Assembly: GCA_910578495.1 (NCBI GenBank)
Contig: CAJTRE010000017.1
Location: forward strand, 1 to 56,599
DNA length: 56,599 nt
Source: an uncultured Dorea sp.
GTDB lineage: Bacteria; Bacillota; Clostridia; Lachnospirales; Lachnospiraceae
Reading direction: 5' to 3'
This document shows positions 23,213 to 31,684 of the stretch, piece after piece. The notes under the pieces were generated by a model. It did no database searches, was not told the DNA's origin, and saw nothing but the letters and a program-made list of their open reading frames with translations. The position numbers and the translations under genes are program-made. Every line of letters starts with the position of its first letter. Position 1 is the stretch's first letter.

Positions 23213-24231
23213 AAGGTAACTCCTTTTTCTCCTGCTTCAATACGTCCTACTACATACGGTTCGTCACCGGCTGCTTTAATCGCTTCCATCGTTTTCTTTA
23301 CATCTGCCGGCTCAACCGCAACAATCATGCCAAGTCCCATATTATATGTATTGTACATCATCTGCTCTGTAATATCGCCTTTTTCCGCCAGGAGTTTGAA
23401 GATTGGCGGTACTGGATAACTGTCTTTTTCGATTACCGCATGTGTGCCTTCTACTAACATTCTTGGAATGTTCTCATAGAAACCTCCGCCTGTAATATGA
23501 CTGCATGCCTTTACGGTCACACCTGCATTTTTTATACTTTTTAACGCTTTCACGTAAATTCTGGTCGGGACGAGAAGCGCTTCGCCAAGTGTCTTTCCAA
23601 GCTCATCATAATAAGTATCCAAAGACTCCTTCGTCATCTCAAATACTTTTCTTACAAGTGAAAACCCATTACTATGTACGCCGGAAGATGCCATTCCAAT
23701 CAGCACATCTCCATCCTTCAGATTCTCGCCTGTGATCATGTCCTTTTTATCGCACACACCAACTGCAAATCCTGCAAGATCATAGTCTTCTTCCGGCATA
23801 AGCCCCGGATGTTCTGCCGTCTCACCACCAATGAGAGCCGCCTCAGACTGCAGACATCCTTCTGCAACACCGCTTACGATAGACGCTATCTTCTCCGGAT
23901 AGTTCTTTCCACACGCAATATAATCAAGGAAAAACAATGGTTCGCCGCCTGCGCAGACGATGTCATTTACACACATGGCAACTGCGTCAATACCAATAGT
24001 ATCGTGCTTGTCCATGATCATTGCCAGCTTTACTTTTGTTCCGCATCCATCCGTTCCGGATAATAATACCGGTTCTTCCATCTCTTTTATCTTTGCCAGA
24101 GAAAATGCGCCCGAAAAACCACCAAGTCCGCCTAGAACCTCTGGGCGCATGGTTTTCTTCACATGCTCTTTCATAAGTTCTACTGATCTGTATCCGGCCT
24201 CAATATCAACGCCTGCTTTCTTATAATCCAT
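23206..24231 (-). CDS. purM: Phosphoribosylformylglycinamidine cyclo-ligase
   Basis: PurM makes AIR from FGAM with ATP. The 341-residue protein begins MDYKKAGVDIEAGYRSVELM and contains LLSGTDGCGTKVKLA, the AMCVNDIVCAGGEPLFFLDY metal/ATP loop, ALIGGETAEHPG and ITGGGFYENIPRM, all PurM signatures. It sits between purE (15 bp gap) and purN (7-bp overlap). Confidence 0.97.
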   Translation of the reverse strand: MDYKKAGVDIEAGYRSVELMKEHVKKTMRPEVLGGLGGFSGAFSLAKIKEMEEPVLLSGTDGCGTKVKLAMIMDKHDTIGIDAVAMCVNDIVCAGGEPLFFLDYIACGKNYPEKIASIVSGVAEGCLQSEAALIGGETAEHPGLMPEEDYDLAGFAVGVCDKKDMITGENLKDGDVLIGMASSGVHSNGFSLVRKVFEMTKESLDTYYDELGKTLGEALLVPTRIYVKALKSIKNAGVTVKACSHITGGGFYENIPRMLVEGTHAVIEKDSYPVPPIFKLLAEKGDITEQMMYNTYNMGLGMIVAVEPADVKKTMEAIKAAGDEPYVVGRIEAGEKGVTLC

Positions 24232-24246
24232 ATCCCGTCTCCTTCT

Positions 24247-24765
24247 TTATTTGTTCAAATATGCCTCGTAACCAATCTCCTCAAGCTTTGCAGCCTTTGC
24301 TTTTACTTCTTCTTTCATATTGGCAGTATAAGCTTTCAGCTTCTCAAGCAACTCTGCATCAGACGCCGCCAGAATCTTCGCCGCCAGAATCGCCGCATTC
24401 TTTGCCCCATCAATCGCAACTGTCGCAACCGGAACCCCCGGCGGCATCTGCATAATAGAAAAGACAGCATCCATTCCATCCAGATTCTTTCCGGAAAGAG
24501 GAACCCCGATTACCGGAAGAGCAAACAATGCCGCGCACATTCCCGGAAGGGCCGCCGCCATTCCCGCTCCTGCAATCATAACTTTCATTCCGCGGCTTTC
24601 TGCACTTCTCGTCCACGCAATCAACTCATCCGGCTCACGATGTGCAGAAATAATCGTCATCTCATAATCGACTCCCAACTCTTCTAACATCACTGCCGCT
24701 TTGCTCATAACTTTAAGGTCAGAGTCGCTTCCCATAATAATTCCTACTCTTGGCATACGTTTCAT
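24247..24765 (-). CDS. purE: N5-carboxyaminoimidazole ribonucleotide mutase / AIR carboxylase subunit
   Basis: PurE moves the carboxyl group to C4 in AIR carboxylation. The 172-residue protein has the MGSDSDLKVM start, ISAHREPDELI with the catalytic His, MIAGAGMAAALPG, and GVPLSGKNLDGMDAVFSIMQ. The chemistry (class I mutase or class II carboxylase) depends on whether a purK gene exists elsewhere; none is adjacent. It is the first pur gene. The upstream 160 bp hold a long hairpin but no recognizable purine riboswitch. Confidence 0.96.
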   Translation of the reverse strand: MKRMPRVGIIMGSDSDLKVMSKAAVMLEELGVDYEMTIISAHREPDELIAWTRSAESRGMKVMIAGAGMAAALPGMCAALFALPVIGVPLSGKNLDGMDAVFSIMQMPPGVPVATVAIDGAKNAAILAAKILAASDAELLEKLKAYTANMKEEVKAKAAKLEEIGYEAYLNK

Positions 24766-24798
24766 CCTTTCTTGTCTGTATTGTGTGAATGCTGCCTC

Positions 24799-24813
24799 GA
24801 GAACTCCGTTCTC
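24799..24813. repeat. Short inverted repeat in the purE leader
   Basis: GAGAAC-TCC-GTTCTC lies about 35 bp upstream of the purE start. It could be a small leader hairpin or protein-binding site; nothing shows which. Confidence 0.4.
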
Positions 24814-24836
24814 TCAGTATTCGTTTGCACTCATAT

Positions 24837-24894
24837 ATATCTGTAGATAAACGCAATATTCTGCCAGCAGTATATTGCATTCATCAACAGATAT
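24837..24894. repeat. Long imperfect hairpin between the aminopeptidase gene and purE
   Basis: The two arms run from ATATCTGT (24837) to the loop CCAG and back to ACAGATAT (24894). Within them GCAATAT pairs with ATATTGC and CTG with CAG. About 27 bp can pair with only a few mismatches. There is no U-tract after it on either strand, so it does not look like a normal terminator. It could be an mRNA processing or stabilizing element, or a relic of a small mobile palindromic repeat. Confidence 0.6.
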
Positions 24895-24925
24895 GAATTC
24901 ATAAGTTATTCGTATAAATGATACT

Positions 24926-26974
24926 TTATTTATAAGTATTTTTCAATGGTTCATTCAAAATTTCTGTCCCCGGAAGCACAAATCTTCCGTCTAAAAGAAG
25001 CGGCGTCTCCGCTCCGTCTTTTGCCACCACCGTTATACTTTTTAATTCTTCATAAGGAATGGTAATATCCGTATGACAATGGTAATATGCTTTTGACACA
25101 TCCTCTTTTCGAAGCGCTGACACTGAGTTTTCTTTTGCCACGATTTCTTTTCCGTTTGAATTGTACCGCTTAACATCCTCGCTCCAGCTATAACACGTAT
25201 CACCCACCGCAAAATGCGGTCCCATTTTCTCTGCAATCAAAACCGGCATCTTATCTTCAATCCCATATTTCTTCGCCGCCACATATGCTGTCGTATTTGT
25301 TCCAATTGCAAATTCTCCAAGAGGCAGTGTTGCATGACGGTGAAGGATATTTTCATGGATATATTCTTTATTTTCCAACTCCCGCTCAAAATTCTTGCAG
25401 TTATAATCCGCAATCATTCCATTAAAAAACGTAATCTCCAAATCTTTATATTGCAGCTCACTTAGATACACTTTACTCACATGGAGCACTCCGTTCGTTC
25501 CTTCCAGTACCGGTGAAGTAAATACTTCTCCCACCGGAATGTTCACATCAGACACACAATTTTCAAAACCCGTCTCCTTCTGACAGTCCTTTAATGGATA
25601 AAGCTGTACTTTCAAATCGGTGCGGTTTCCATTGCCGCCTAAAATATGCACGTATTCTCCCTTATCTAAGGCATCAATAAGTGTCTGTTGTACCTTTTCA
25701 TATACCTTGGCATCTAATGTATTGATACGGATAATCTCGTCAAAGATTTCCTCATACTGCTCTCCAATCTCCGGCACCGGATATGCAATAATCGTGAAGC
25801 TTCTCTCGTCTCCCGGGATATATTCGTTCATAATCTGATTCTGACGGCTGTCATAAAGAACTGAGAGTTCCTGCTGCTTCTCAGACAGCTTTAACACTTC
25901 TTCTTTCTGCTCCGGGATAAACGGAACTTCACCAAACATCTCGATACACGCCGGTCCTGAAAACTCTCCTGCCAGCTCTTTATAATGCTCGTAAGTCGTC
26001 TGCATAACTTCCAGCTTACGCTCCAAGAATTTCTTGTCTAAGAACAACGCCTGATCGTTTCTATGGTCGTATTCATACTGCTTATTGGCGATTGCACCAT
26101 AATATCCACTCTTCAAATGCTGTTTCTTAGTCAGAAAACTTACGGCAGTACGATAAATGACAGGTTCGAGTCCCATCTCCCGAAAGTTCTTTACCGCTTC
26201 CTTTACTACCCGCTCAAAGCCAAGGACATGACGAATATTAACGCTTTTCTTCTTAGACAGGTCTTTCCCTGTATTAATGAATCCCCTCCTGTATCCTTCC
26301 GTATACGCATCTGTCATCTTCCGAATGGTCTCTTCGCTTTGTTTCAGCAGATGCTTCGCTGTCTGCACTTCACTGTCACTGATATATTCTCCGAAACGAT
26401 ACAAATATCTGAGATCGCTTAAATCACTGTGCAATATAATGTCCGCAGCAAAAGATTTCTGCGGATCTATCTGCTCCTGTATCCGATCTGCCATAAACAC
26501 ATCGCAGTAGTCACTGGCATACCAATAGATACTTTCCTTGATATTCTTAATCTCCGGCTCTTCTTCTCCTTCGAACTGATTATAAATTTCTATAAAAAGT
26601 TCAAATAATATGGCCAGATATTCTGTATTGCCCTCGTACACATAAGCAATAGCGCTGCGAAGTTCTGCATAGAGAGCGCTTAACACGCTTCCATACTCTT
26701 CTCCCAGTTTTCGAACCGCATAAGTCGGATTACCATAACTTTCTCCATAATGCTGTGGAAGAATATCCGCATATAGTTTTTCATTCCATGCTTTTAATTC
26801 TTCGATATCGGCAGAATCCATACTGCCATCTTCTATCTTGATTTTTGACTCGTCAATCATCAAAAGGAACGATGCCACTTGCCTAAAATAGTCACTGAAC
26901 TTCTGACTTACAGTATCTTCCTCTAACATTTCCCGAATTCGTGTGATTGAGAGTTTATATCTTTCTTCTATCAT
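24926..26974 (-). CDS. M29-family aminopeptidase with long N-terminal extension
   Basis: The C-terminal half of this 682-residue protein matches M29 (AmpS/AmpT-like) metallo-aminopeptidases. NIPVGEVFTSPVLEGTNG supplies one metal-ligand Glu, LPLGEFAIGTNTTAY the next, and MGPHFAVGDTCYSW gives His and Asp positions. Typical family members have about 410 residues. Here residues 1 to about 290 form an extra, mostly helical acidic region without a motif I recognise. No signal peptide is present, so it should be cytosolic and trim peptides, which fits a genome with two peptide importers. Its ATG directly abuts the stop of the upstream gene (TAAATG). Confidence 0.85.
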   Translation of the reverse strand: MIEERYKLSITRIREMLEEDTVSQKFSDYFRQVASFLLMIDESKIKIEDGSMDSADIEELKAWNEKLYADILPQHYGESYGNPTYAVRKLGEEYGSVLSALYAELRSAIAYVYEGNTEYLAILFELFIEIYNQFEGEEEPEIKNIKESIYWYASDYCDVFMADRIQEQIDPQKSFAADIILHSDLSDLRYLYRFGEYISDSEVQTAKHLLKQSEETIRKMTDAYTEGYRRGFINTGKDLSKKKSVNIRHVLGFERVVKEAVKNFREMGLEPVIYRTAVSFLTKKQHLKSGYYGAIANKQYEYDHRNDQALFLDKKFLERKLEVMQTTYEHYKELAGEFSGPACIEMFGEVPFIPEQKEEVLKLSEKQQELSVLYDSRQNQIMNEYIPGDERSFTIIAYPVPEIGEQYEEIFDEIIRINTLDAKVYEKVQQTLIDALDKGEYVHILGGNGNRTDLKVQLYPLKDCQKETGFENCVSDVNIPVGEVFTSPVLEGTNGVLHVSKVYLSELQYKDLEITFFNGMIADYNCKNFERELENKEYIHENILHRHATLPLGEFAIGTNTTAYVAAKKYGIEDKMPVLIAEKMGPHFAVGDTCYSWSEDVKRYNSNGKEIVAKENSVSALRKEDVSKAYYHCHTDITIPYEELKSITVVAKDGAETPLLLDGRFVLPGTEILNEPLKNTYK

Positions 26975-27373
26975 TTAAAACAGCCCCCTAACATATATTG
27001 CGCACATACCAGCAAATAAGAGAGCACATCCTGCCGTCCCTATTTTGCATGTTATGTAATTTTTGTCTCTTTCTTTAAATCCACTAATACCTGACGCCAC
27101 TCCGCGGTATAACAGATAAAGTACAAAAAAACCTGCAAATCCCATTAAAATATTAACCTGTCCCTGTGCATTATATGATACAACCAACATAATCAACAGA
27201 GAAACTACAACCAATACAAGGTAGATACAAGACTTCATTCCATTTCTGGAATGACGGAACGGAGCCTGTCCATACCTTGTACGCATCATTCTCTTTCTAC
27301 GTTGTTCTTTCGCCTTTGCAAGCGCTTTTATTCTATCTTTTTCCGTATTTCTGGGTTTTCTTTTTATGAACAT
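26975..27373 (-). CDS. Small membrane protein of unknown function
   Basis: This 132-residue protein has a strongly basic N-terminus (about 45 residues rich in Lys and Arg) followed by three probable membrane segments (CIYLVLVVVSLLIMLVV, ILMGFAGFFVLYLLYRG, and AGCALLFAGMCAIYVRG). It starts with AAGGAGA 6 nt upstream. Its first 41 bp overlap the end of the vanZ-like gene in another frame. I do not recognise a function. The compact arrangement suggests one message with pyrE and the aminopeptidase gene. Confidence 0.75.
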   Translation of the reverse strand: MFIKRKPRNTEKDRIKALAKAKEQRRKRMMRTRYGQAPFRHSRNGMKSCIYLVLVVVSLLIMLVVSYNAQGQVNILMGFAGFFVLYLLYRGVASGISGFKERDKNYITCKIGTAGCALLFAGMCAIYVRGLF

Positions 27374-27821
27374 TTCGTCTCCTTACTGCTTCACAAATAA
27401 CATATACCGTATACCCTGCCACTCCGCCCAAAGTGTTTAACAGCAGATCGTCCACGTCAAAACTTCCGACCTTTGTTACCAACTGGAACGTCTCTACACA
27501 AAGACTCAATCCGAAACTATAGAACAATGCAGAAAAAAAGCTTCTGTATTTGCTTGCCATAGGCATAAAAAAACCAAATGGCACAAAAATCACTACATTT
27601 CCGAACAAATTAGTAAACATAGCGAAAAAACCTACCTGATGCCTATAATTCCAAAATCTTTTAATCTCTTTGAATAATTCCAGATTATAGTGATAATCTC
27701 TCATTTCGCCTGTCCGTCCATACCAGTCAGAAAATATCAAGAAGTACACGATAAATGCAATATACAAAACAAACAGTATCTTCCCGATGATGCGAATTCT
27801 TTTATTTCTTTTTGAACTCAA
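27333..27821 (-). CDS. VanZ-family membrane protein
   Basis: This 162-residue membrane protein has the VanZ pattern. It has a first segment (ILFVLYIAFIVYFLIFSDWYGR), NLFGNVVIFVPFGFFMPM, then GLSLCVETFQLVTKVGSFDVDDLLLNTLGGVAGY, which is the family signature. VanZ itself gives low-level teicoplanin resistance, but most relatives have no proven role. The start is TTG with AAAGGAG about 10 nt upstream; no ATG gives a better fit. The gene's end overlaps the next gene by 41 bp. Confidence 0.88.
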   Translation of the reverse strand: MSSKRNKRIRIIGKILFVLYIAFIVYFLIFSDWYGRTGEMRDYHYNLELFKEIKRFWNYRHQVGFFAMFTNLFGNVVIFVPFGFFMPMASKYRSFFSALFYSFGLSLCVETFQLVTKVGSFDVDDLLLNTLGGVAGYTVYVICEAVRRRNVHKKKTQKYGKR

Positions 27822-27851
27822 AAATATAGCACTCCTTTATCTTAAAGTTCA

Positions 27852-28004
27852 TTAAAATGTAAGTCCTTTTTTATCTTTAAGTAAACGCGCTCCACTAATC
27901 ATAGCGATAATTCCCGCTGCAATCCCAACAACAGTAAGCACAATTCCAATAGTAATACTGGAAATCCCTGCAAATGTCATTGTCTTATATACTCTCTCGT
28001 TCAT
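27852..28004 (-). CDS. 50-residue hydrophobic peptide
   Basis: This small ORF begins MNERVYKTMTFAGISSITIG and ends LLKDKKGLTF. GGGAGGA sits 6 nt before the ATG, a strong ribosome site. The middle (about residues 10-38) is one or two short membrane segments rich in Ile, Gly and Val, and the C-terminus is basic. It fits snugly between pyrE (17 bp gap) and the vanZ-like gene, in the same direction. That spacing and the ribosome site support a real gene. The function is unknown; it may be a membrane-anchored accessory peptide. Confidence 0.75.
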   Translation of the reverse strand: MNERVYKTMTFAGISSITIGIVLTVVGIAAGIIAMISGARLLKDKKGLTF

Positions 28005-28021
28005 ACTGATTCCTCCCGTTC

Positions 28022-28702
28022 TTATTTCGCACCATACTGTTTATAATATGCATCGATTGCTGTTTTTAATGTATCATCAATGATAATTTTTCCCAAACAT
28101 TCTTTATTATAAAGATGCTCTGTAACCTCAACCATATCCACAATAGCAGCCGTATCAAATCCGTACAGCTCTTTCACTTCGTCAAGGGCACATTTCTCTC
28201 CGCCTTTTCCGACTTCCATACGGTTCAAAGATACCATAAGTCCTACAATCTCTACATTGGCCGCGCCTTTTACTTTCGGAACAGTCTCTTCCATAGATTT
28301 TCCAGAAGTAGTCACATCCTCGATCATCACAACTCTGTCACCGTCTTTTAAGCTGCTGCCAAGAAAACTTCCTTTGTCCGCGCCATGGTCTTTCTCTTCC
28401 TTGCGATCACAACAGTACCGTACTTCCTTGCCGTATAAATCACTGTATGCAATTGCAGTTACGACCGCAAGTGGAATACCCTTATAAGCCGGCCCAAATA
28501 ATACGTCGAAATCATCGCCGTATGTATTGTGAATCGCTTTTGCATAATATTCTCCCAGTCTTCTAAGCTGTGAACCTGTCACGTACGCTCCCGCGTTCAT
28601 GAAAAATGGAGACTTTCTTCCACTTTTTAATGTAAACTCTCCAAATTTAAGCACGTCACTCTCTACCATAAATTCGATAAATTCCTGTTTGTATGCTTCC
28701 AT
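28022..28702 (-). CDS. pyrE: Orotate phosphoribosyltransferase
   Basis: PyrE attaches PRPP ribose phosphate to orotate to make OMP in pyrimidine synthesis. The 226-residue protein has GEFTLKSGRKSPFFMNAG, FGPAYKGIPLAVV, the catalytic loop RKEEKDHGADKG, and the PRPP motif VVMIEDVTTSGKSMEE. It is separated here from other pyr genes and heads a run with four downstream genes on the same strand. No pyrR-type leader is recognized upstream. Confidence 0.96.
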   Translation of the reverse strand: MEAYKQEFIEFMVESDVLKFGEFTLKSGRKSPFFMNAGAYVTGSQLRRLGEYYAKAIHNTYGDDFDVLFGPAYKGIPLAVVTAIAYSDLYGKEVRYCCDRKEEKDHGADKGSFLGSSLKDGDRVVMIEDVTTSGKSMEETVPKVKGAANVEIVGLMVSLNRMEVGKGGEKCALDEVKELYGFDTAAIVDMVEVTEHLYNKECLGKIIIDDTLKTAIDAYYKQYGAK

Positions 28703-28787
28703 TTTAACGAATCTCCTTTACATACAGGCATTTCTGCCCTTTTTAGAATTCTTCTCAATTTTACCATATCTCCTGCATAATTTCAAT

Positions 28788-28828
28788 GTGACTATTCAGC
28801 CATGCGGTGATCTTAGTAACTATTCAGC
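28788..28828. repeat. Degenerate copy of the ATTCAGC intergenic repeat
   Basis: GTGACTATTCAGCCATGC begins this element and GTAACTATTCAGC recurs 28 bp later as a direct repeat. The same end sequence occurs as inverted ends in elements at 45933-45996 and 54783-54878. Here the inverted partner is missing, so this looks like a decayed or rearranged copy. Confidence 0.65.
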
Positions 28829-28913
28829 AAAGATATTATTATGAAAAGATTAAGTTTTCTTAAACAATTATTTCTTTTTCCGCAAGACACTTCCCAAGAT
28901 TTGAAGAGTGCGT

Positions 28914-28919
28914 TATAAT
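28914..28919 (+). promoter_or_regulatory. Probable -10 box of the VanW-domain gene
   Basis: A consensus TATAAT lies about 55 bp upstream of the start. The -35 region is weak (near TTCCCA). The 270-bp intergenic space otherwise contains the degenerate ATTCAGC repeat. Confidence 0.4.
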
Positions 28920-28972
28920 GTCAAGGACATAATGATAACAGATGCAATTAATAAGGTAATAGGGGAAAACAA

Positions 28973-30436
28973 ATGACAGACGCAAGAAGAAAACGAAGAA
29001 GAAAAAAGACGGCGAACAGACTCATCATTATATTTAGTATTCTGGCTATTTTTATCGCCTTATACTGTCTGGTATGTTCTGAACTTGATAACAATAAAAT
29101 ATGGAAAAATGTCTATATCAACAACATATCTATGCAGGGACTTACAAAAAAAGAAGCGCAAGACGCATTAATAAAAGATTTTCAGAAAAGATACAAAGAT
29201 GCGGCATTAACGGTGAATTTACAGGGAAAGGAATATTCTGTCAACGTATCTTCCGTTCTTGGATTCGACTCCTCCAAAGAACTAAAGAACGCTTATGAAC
29301 TGGGACATCGCGGTTTTCTGTTGCGGGGAATTGACTTTATCCTATCCAAAACACTTTATCGTAAAAAAGAACAGATTGAAGCATATCCACACGCTCAGGA
29401 AGAAGACAAGATCCTAGAAGGCATCAAAAAATCCGGACTGCCGGAACGTGATCCCAAATCCGAAACTACATGGGAAGTAAAAGACACTGTTCTTGCGGTA
29501 CATAAGGGAGCAAAAAAAGACGGCGCTGACCTGGATAAATTACAAAAGATGATTACCGCCGCTATTCAGAAGCATGACTACTCTTCAACCATTGAATGTC
29601 CGCTTATTGAGAAAGGCCCCCGTAAGGTAGATTTTCAGAAAATTCATGACAAAATATACCAAAAGAAGAAAAACGCTACTCTGAATAAGAAAAAAAATTA
29701 TGAGATCATAGCGTCCAAAAACGAAATTTCTTTTGATGTAAAAAAAGCAGAAAAACTATATAACGAAACAGCTTTTGGAGAACAGGTGAACATCGAACTT
29801 GATATAAAGGAACCAGAAGTCACAACACAGAAACTGAAAAACAATCTCTTTACGAAAGAACTTGGAAGCTATAAAACAAATGGCGGAGGTTCTGAAGGGC
29901 GCAAAACGAATATTTCACTTGCAGCCAAATCATGTAATGGAATCATACTCCTTCCCGGTGAGACGTTCTCTTACAATGACGTTCTTGGCGAACGTACTGC
30001 CGCGCGTGGTTACAAGGCAGCCGGAGCTTACGCAGACGGAGAAGTGGTAGAACAGTTAGGCGGAGGTATCTGTCAGGTATCTTCCACACTATTTTCCGCA
30101 GTCTTACATACAAATCTTGAGATTGTGACACGTTCCAACCACTCCATGCCGGTATCCTATCTGCCTATGGGAATGGACGCAACTGTCTCATGGGGCGGCC
30201 CGGAATTTAAATTCAAAAATAATCTGACGTACCCGATTAAGATTGTCGCTTCTTATAGTGGCGGCGTTATCTCTTTCAAAATTCTCGGCGCTGCTTCTGA
30301 TTATAAGAAGATTGACGTGGAAATAAAAAAGACCGGTGAACTAAGCTGCGAAACATATCGAAAATACTATGATGAAAACGGTAATATATCGAATACAGTA
30401 AGAATCAGCAGAAGTAATTATAAGCCACATACATAA
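28973..30436 (+). CDS. VanW-domain membrane-anchored protein (YoaR-like)
   Basis: This 487-residue protein has a very basic N-terminus, one membrane anchor (about residues 15-35, ANRLIIIFSILAIFIALY), an extracytoplasmic putative peptidoglycan-binding region (about 45-290), and a VanW domain from about 300 to 440. The VanW core is clear: LLPGETFSYNDVLGERTAA, GGGICQVSSTLFSAVLHTNL and RSNHSMPVSYLPMGMDATVS. VanW proteins occur in some glycopeptide-resistance clusters and widely in Firmicutes cell envelopes, without a settled activity. It stands alone, with an AGGGG ribosome site and a strong terminator. Confidence 0.92.
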   Translation: MTDARRKRRRKKTANRLIIIFSILAIFIALYCLVCSELDNNKIWKNVYINNISMQGLTKKEAQDALIKDFQKRYKDAALTVNLQGKEYSVNVSSVLGFDSSKELKNAYELGHRGFLLRGIDFILSKTLYRKKEQIEAYPHAQEEDKILEGIKKSGLPERDPKSETTWEVKDTVLAVHKGAKKDGADLDKLQKMITAAIQKHDYSSTIECPLIEKGPRKVDFQKIHDKIYQKKKNATLNKKKNYEIIASKNEISFDVKKAEKLYNETAFGEQVNIELDIKEPEVTTQKLKNNLFTKELGSYKTNGGGSEGRKTNISLAAKSCNGIILLPGETFSYNDVLGERTAARGYKAAGAYADGEVVEQLGGGICQVSSTLFSAVLHTNLEIVTRSNHSMPVSYLPMGMDATVSWGGPEFKFKNNLTYPIKIVASYSGGVISFKILGAASDYKKIDVEIKKTGELSCETYRKYYDENGNISNTVRISRSNYKPHT

Positions 30437-30443
30437 AAATCGA

Positions 30444-30470
30444 GGCGGTTCAAATGAACCGCCCCTTTTT
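30444..30470 (+). terminator. Terminator of the VanW-domain gene
   Basis: GGCGGTTC-AAAT-GAACCGCC is a perfect 8-bp stem with a 4-nt loop followed by CCTTTTT. Confidence 0.92.
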
Positions 30471-30479
30471 AATTTCTCA

Positions 30480-31502
30480 CTATTTTACTACTACTTTAAC
30501 CTTAGCGCTCTTGCTTCCGGATTTAACTGTGATATAAGTAGTTCCTTTTTTCTTTGCTTTGATAGTTCCTGCAGAACTTACTGTAGCAATCTTTGCACTC
30601 TTTGTAGAGTATTTAATTTTTTCTTTACTTGTAATAGGGTTCAGTGTAACTTTAGAAGATAACTTGTATGATTTTCCTTTTTTCAAAGTTACTGTCTTAA
30701 CTGCAAGTTTAACACTCTTTGTCTTTACAGCAGTTTTCTGTACCTTCACATTAAAGCTTGCTTTTTTACCACTCTTTAATGTTACAGTAATCTTAGCTGT
30801 TCCGGACTTCTTTGCTGTAACTTTTCCAGATTTGGAAACTGTTGCAACTTTTGTGTTAGAACTCTTGAAGCTCTTTACAGAGTCTCCAGCGCCTTTGGTA
30901 ACTTTTACAGTGAAAGTCTGTTTTACTTTCAGTGGAAGAGTCCCTTTAGCATTTAATGCAATGCTTGCTTTTACTTTATTTCCATAGCTGCGTGTTTCTT
31001 TTGTTTTACATACGCTGCATGTTCTTTGTTGAACAGCTTTTGCAAATACAGTTGCTTTCTTTGTTGTTTTCCATGCGCTAAACTTATGACCTTTTGCCTT
31101 AATGGTAACTTTGTTTGCCGGAGCATTGTATGTCTTTCCATCAAATACAACACTTGCTGTATATGTTGTTGCTCCTGCCTTTGTGCATGTTGCAGCTACT
31201 GTTGAAGATTTTACTGTACAATTAACTGTAGATGGAGCAGCACATTTTGTACATTTGAAAGCAGCTTTACATGTTGCGCCTGACCATGCAAATGTTGGAT
31301 TTCCATATGTATGACCTGTTGCAGGAATTGTAACTTCTTTAGTGGCTTTCTCGCCAGATTCTGTTGTGGCTGTATATGTTGTTTTTCCTGCTGCTGTACA
31401 TGTCGCACCTTTTGTTTCAGATGTTACCGTAACCTTCAGTGTCTTACTAGGCTCCTTACATCCTTCTTTGTCGCATTTCGCACTCGCCAGATCCCTGTAG
31501 AC
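30480..31502 (-). pseudogene. 3' remnant of a surface protein gene with bacterial Ig-like domains
   Basis: An open frame of about 340 codons runs on the minus strand with no plausible start; it is bounded upstream by a stop at about 31503. The translated part has Cys-rich modules (CDKEGCKEP, GHTYGNPTFAWSGATCKAAF, KCTKCAAPS, CTKAGATTYTA, GHKFSAWKTT, CSVCKTKETRSYG). Two BIG2-type Ig-like repeats follow (SNTKVATVSKSGKVTAKKSG and SAKIATVSSAGTIKAKKKG). These are modules of large clostridial surface proteins. The signal peptide and N-terminal domains are missing, so the gene has lost its 5' part at a junction near 31480-31502. A GTG-initiated fragment from 30749 would contain only the last repeat. 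Confidence 0.8.
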
Positions 31503-31595
31503 TTACTTATTAAGCTTGCTAAGTTGTATCATGTAAGCCTGGACTACCTAACAGGCCTAACGAACCAGAAAGAACCTTACCCCTCTGCAAAATAG
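31482..31595 (+). pseudogene. 3' remnant of an XRE-family regulator gene
   Basis: From about 31482 the plus strand encodes TRQIPVDLLIKLAKLYHVSL, then DYLTGLTNQKEPY and a stop. This is the classical last part of a cro/cI-type helix-turn-helix protein (...IPVDLLIKLA.YY.VSLDYL.G). The frame continues upstream only as nonsense antisense to the surface-protein remnant, so the DNA-binding N-terminus is gone. A CCCTCTGC/GCAGAGGG hairpin overlaps its end. Confidence 0.75.
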
Positions 31596-31605
31596 CAGAG
31601 GGTAC
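31571..31605 (+). terminator. Hairpin at the end of the XRE remnant
   Basis: CCCTCTGC and GCAGAGGG form an 8-bp stem around AAAATA, overlapping the stop codon. It lacks a good T-tract and may be a weak or former terminator. Confidence 0.4.
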
Positions 31606-31629
31606 ATAATAATTTCAAGTGACACCCAC

Positions 31630-31658
31630 AACAAAAAGGGCAGAGCCAAAACTCTGCC
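31630..31658 (-). terminator. Terminator of the 531-residue unknown gene
   Basis: On the minus strand GGCAGAG-N6-CTCTGCC is followed by CTTTTTG. It lies about 27 bp after the stop codon. Confidence 0.8.
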
Positions 31659-31684
31659 AATAACATTTCTCTATTTCATAAAAT

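Noticed and set aside
24766..24925. A purine riboswitch or PurR-type box before purE
   Set aside because: The conserved purine aptamer core is absent. The region is explained better by two plain hairpins.
30971..31408. Open frames on the minus strand in this stretch that could be read as small Gln/Lys-rich proteins
   Set aside because: They are out-of-frame shadows. The frame ending at 30480 gives recognisable Ig-like and Cys-rich modules across the same stretch.
31311..31481. A Cys-rich plus-strand N-terminus continuous with the XRE remnant
   Set aside because: It is the antisense of the surface-protein modules; only the part after about 31482 matches a regulator.
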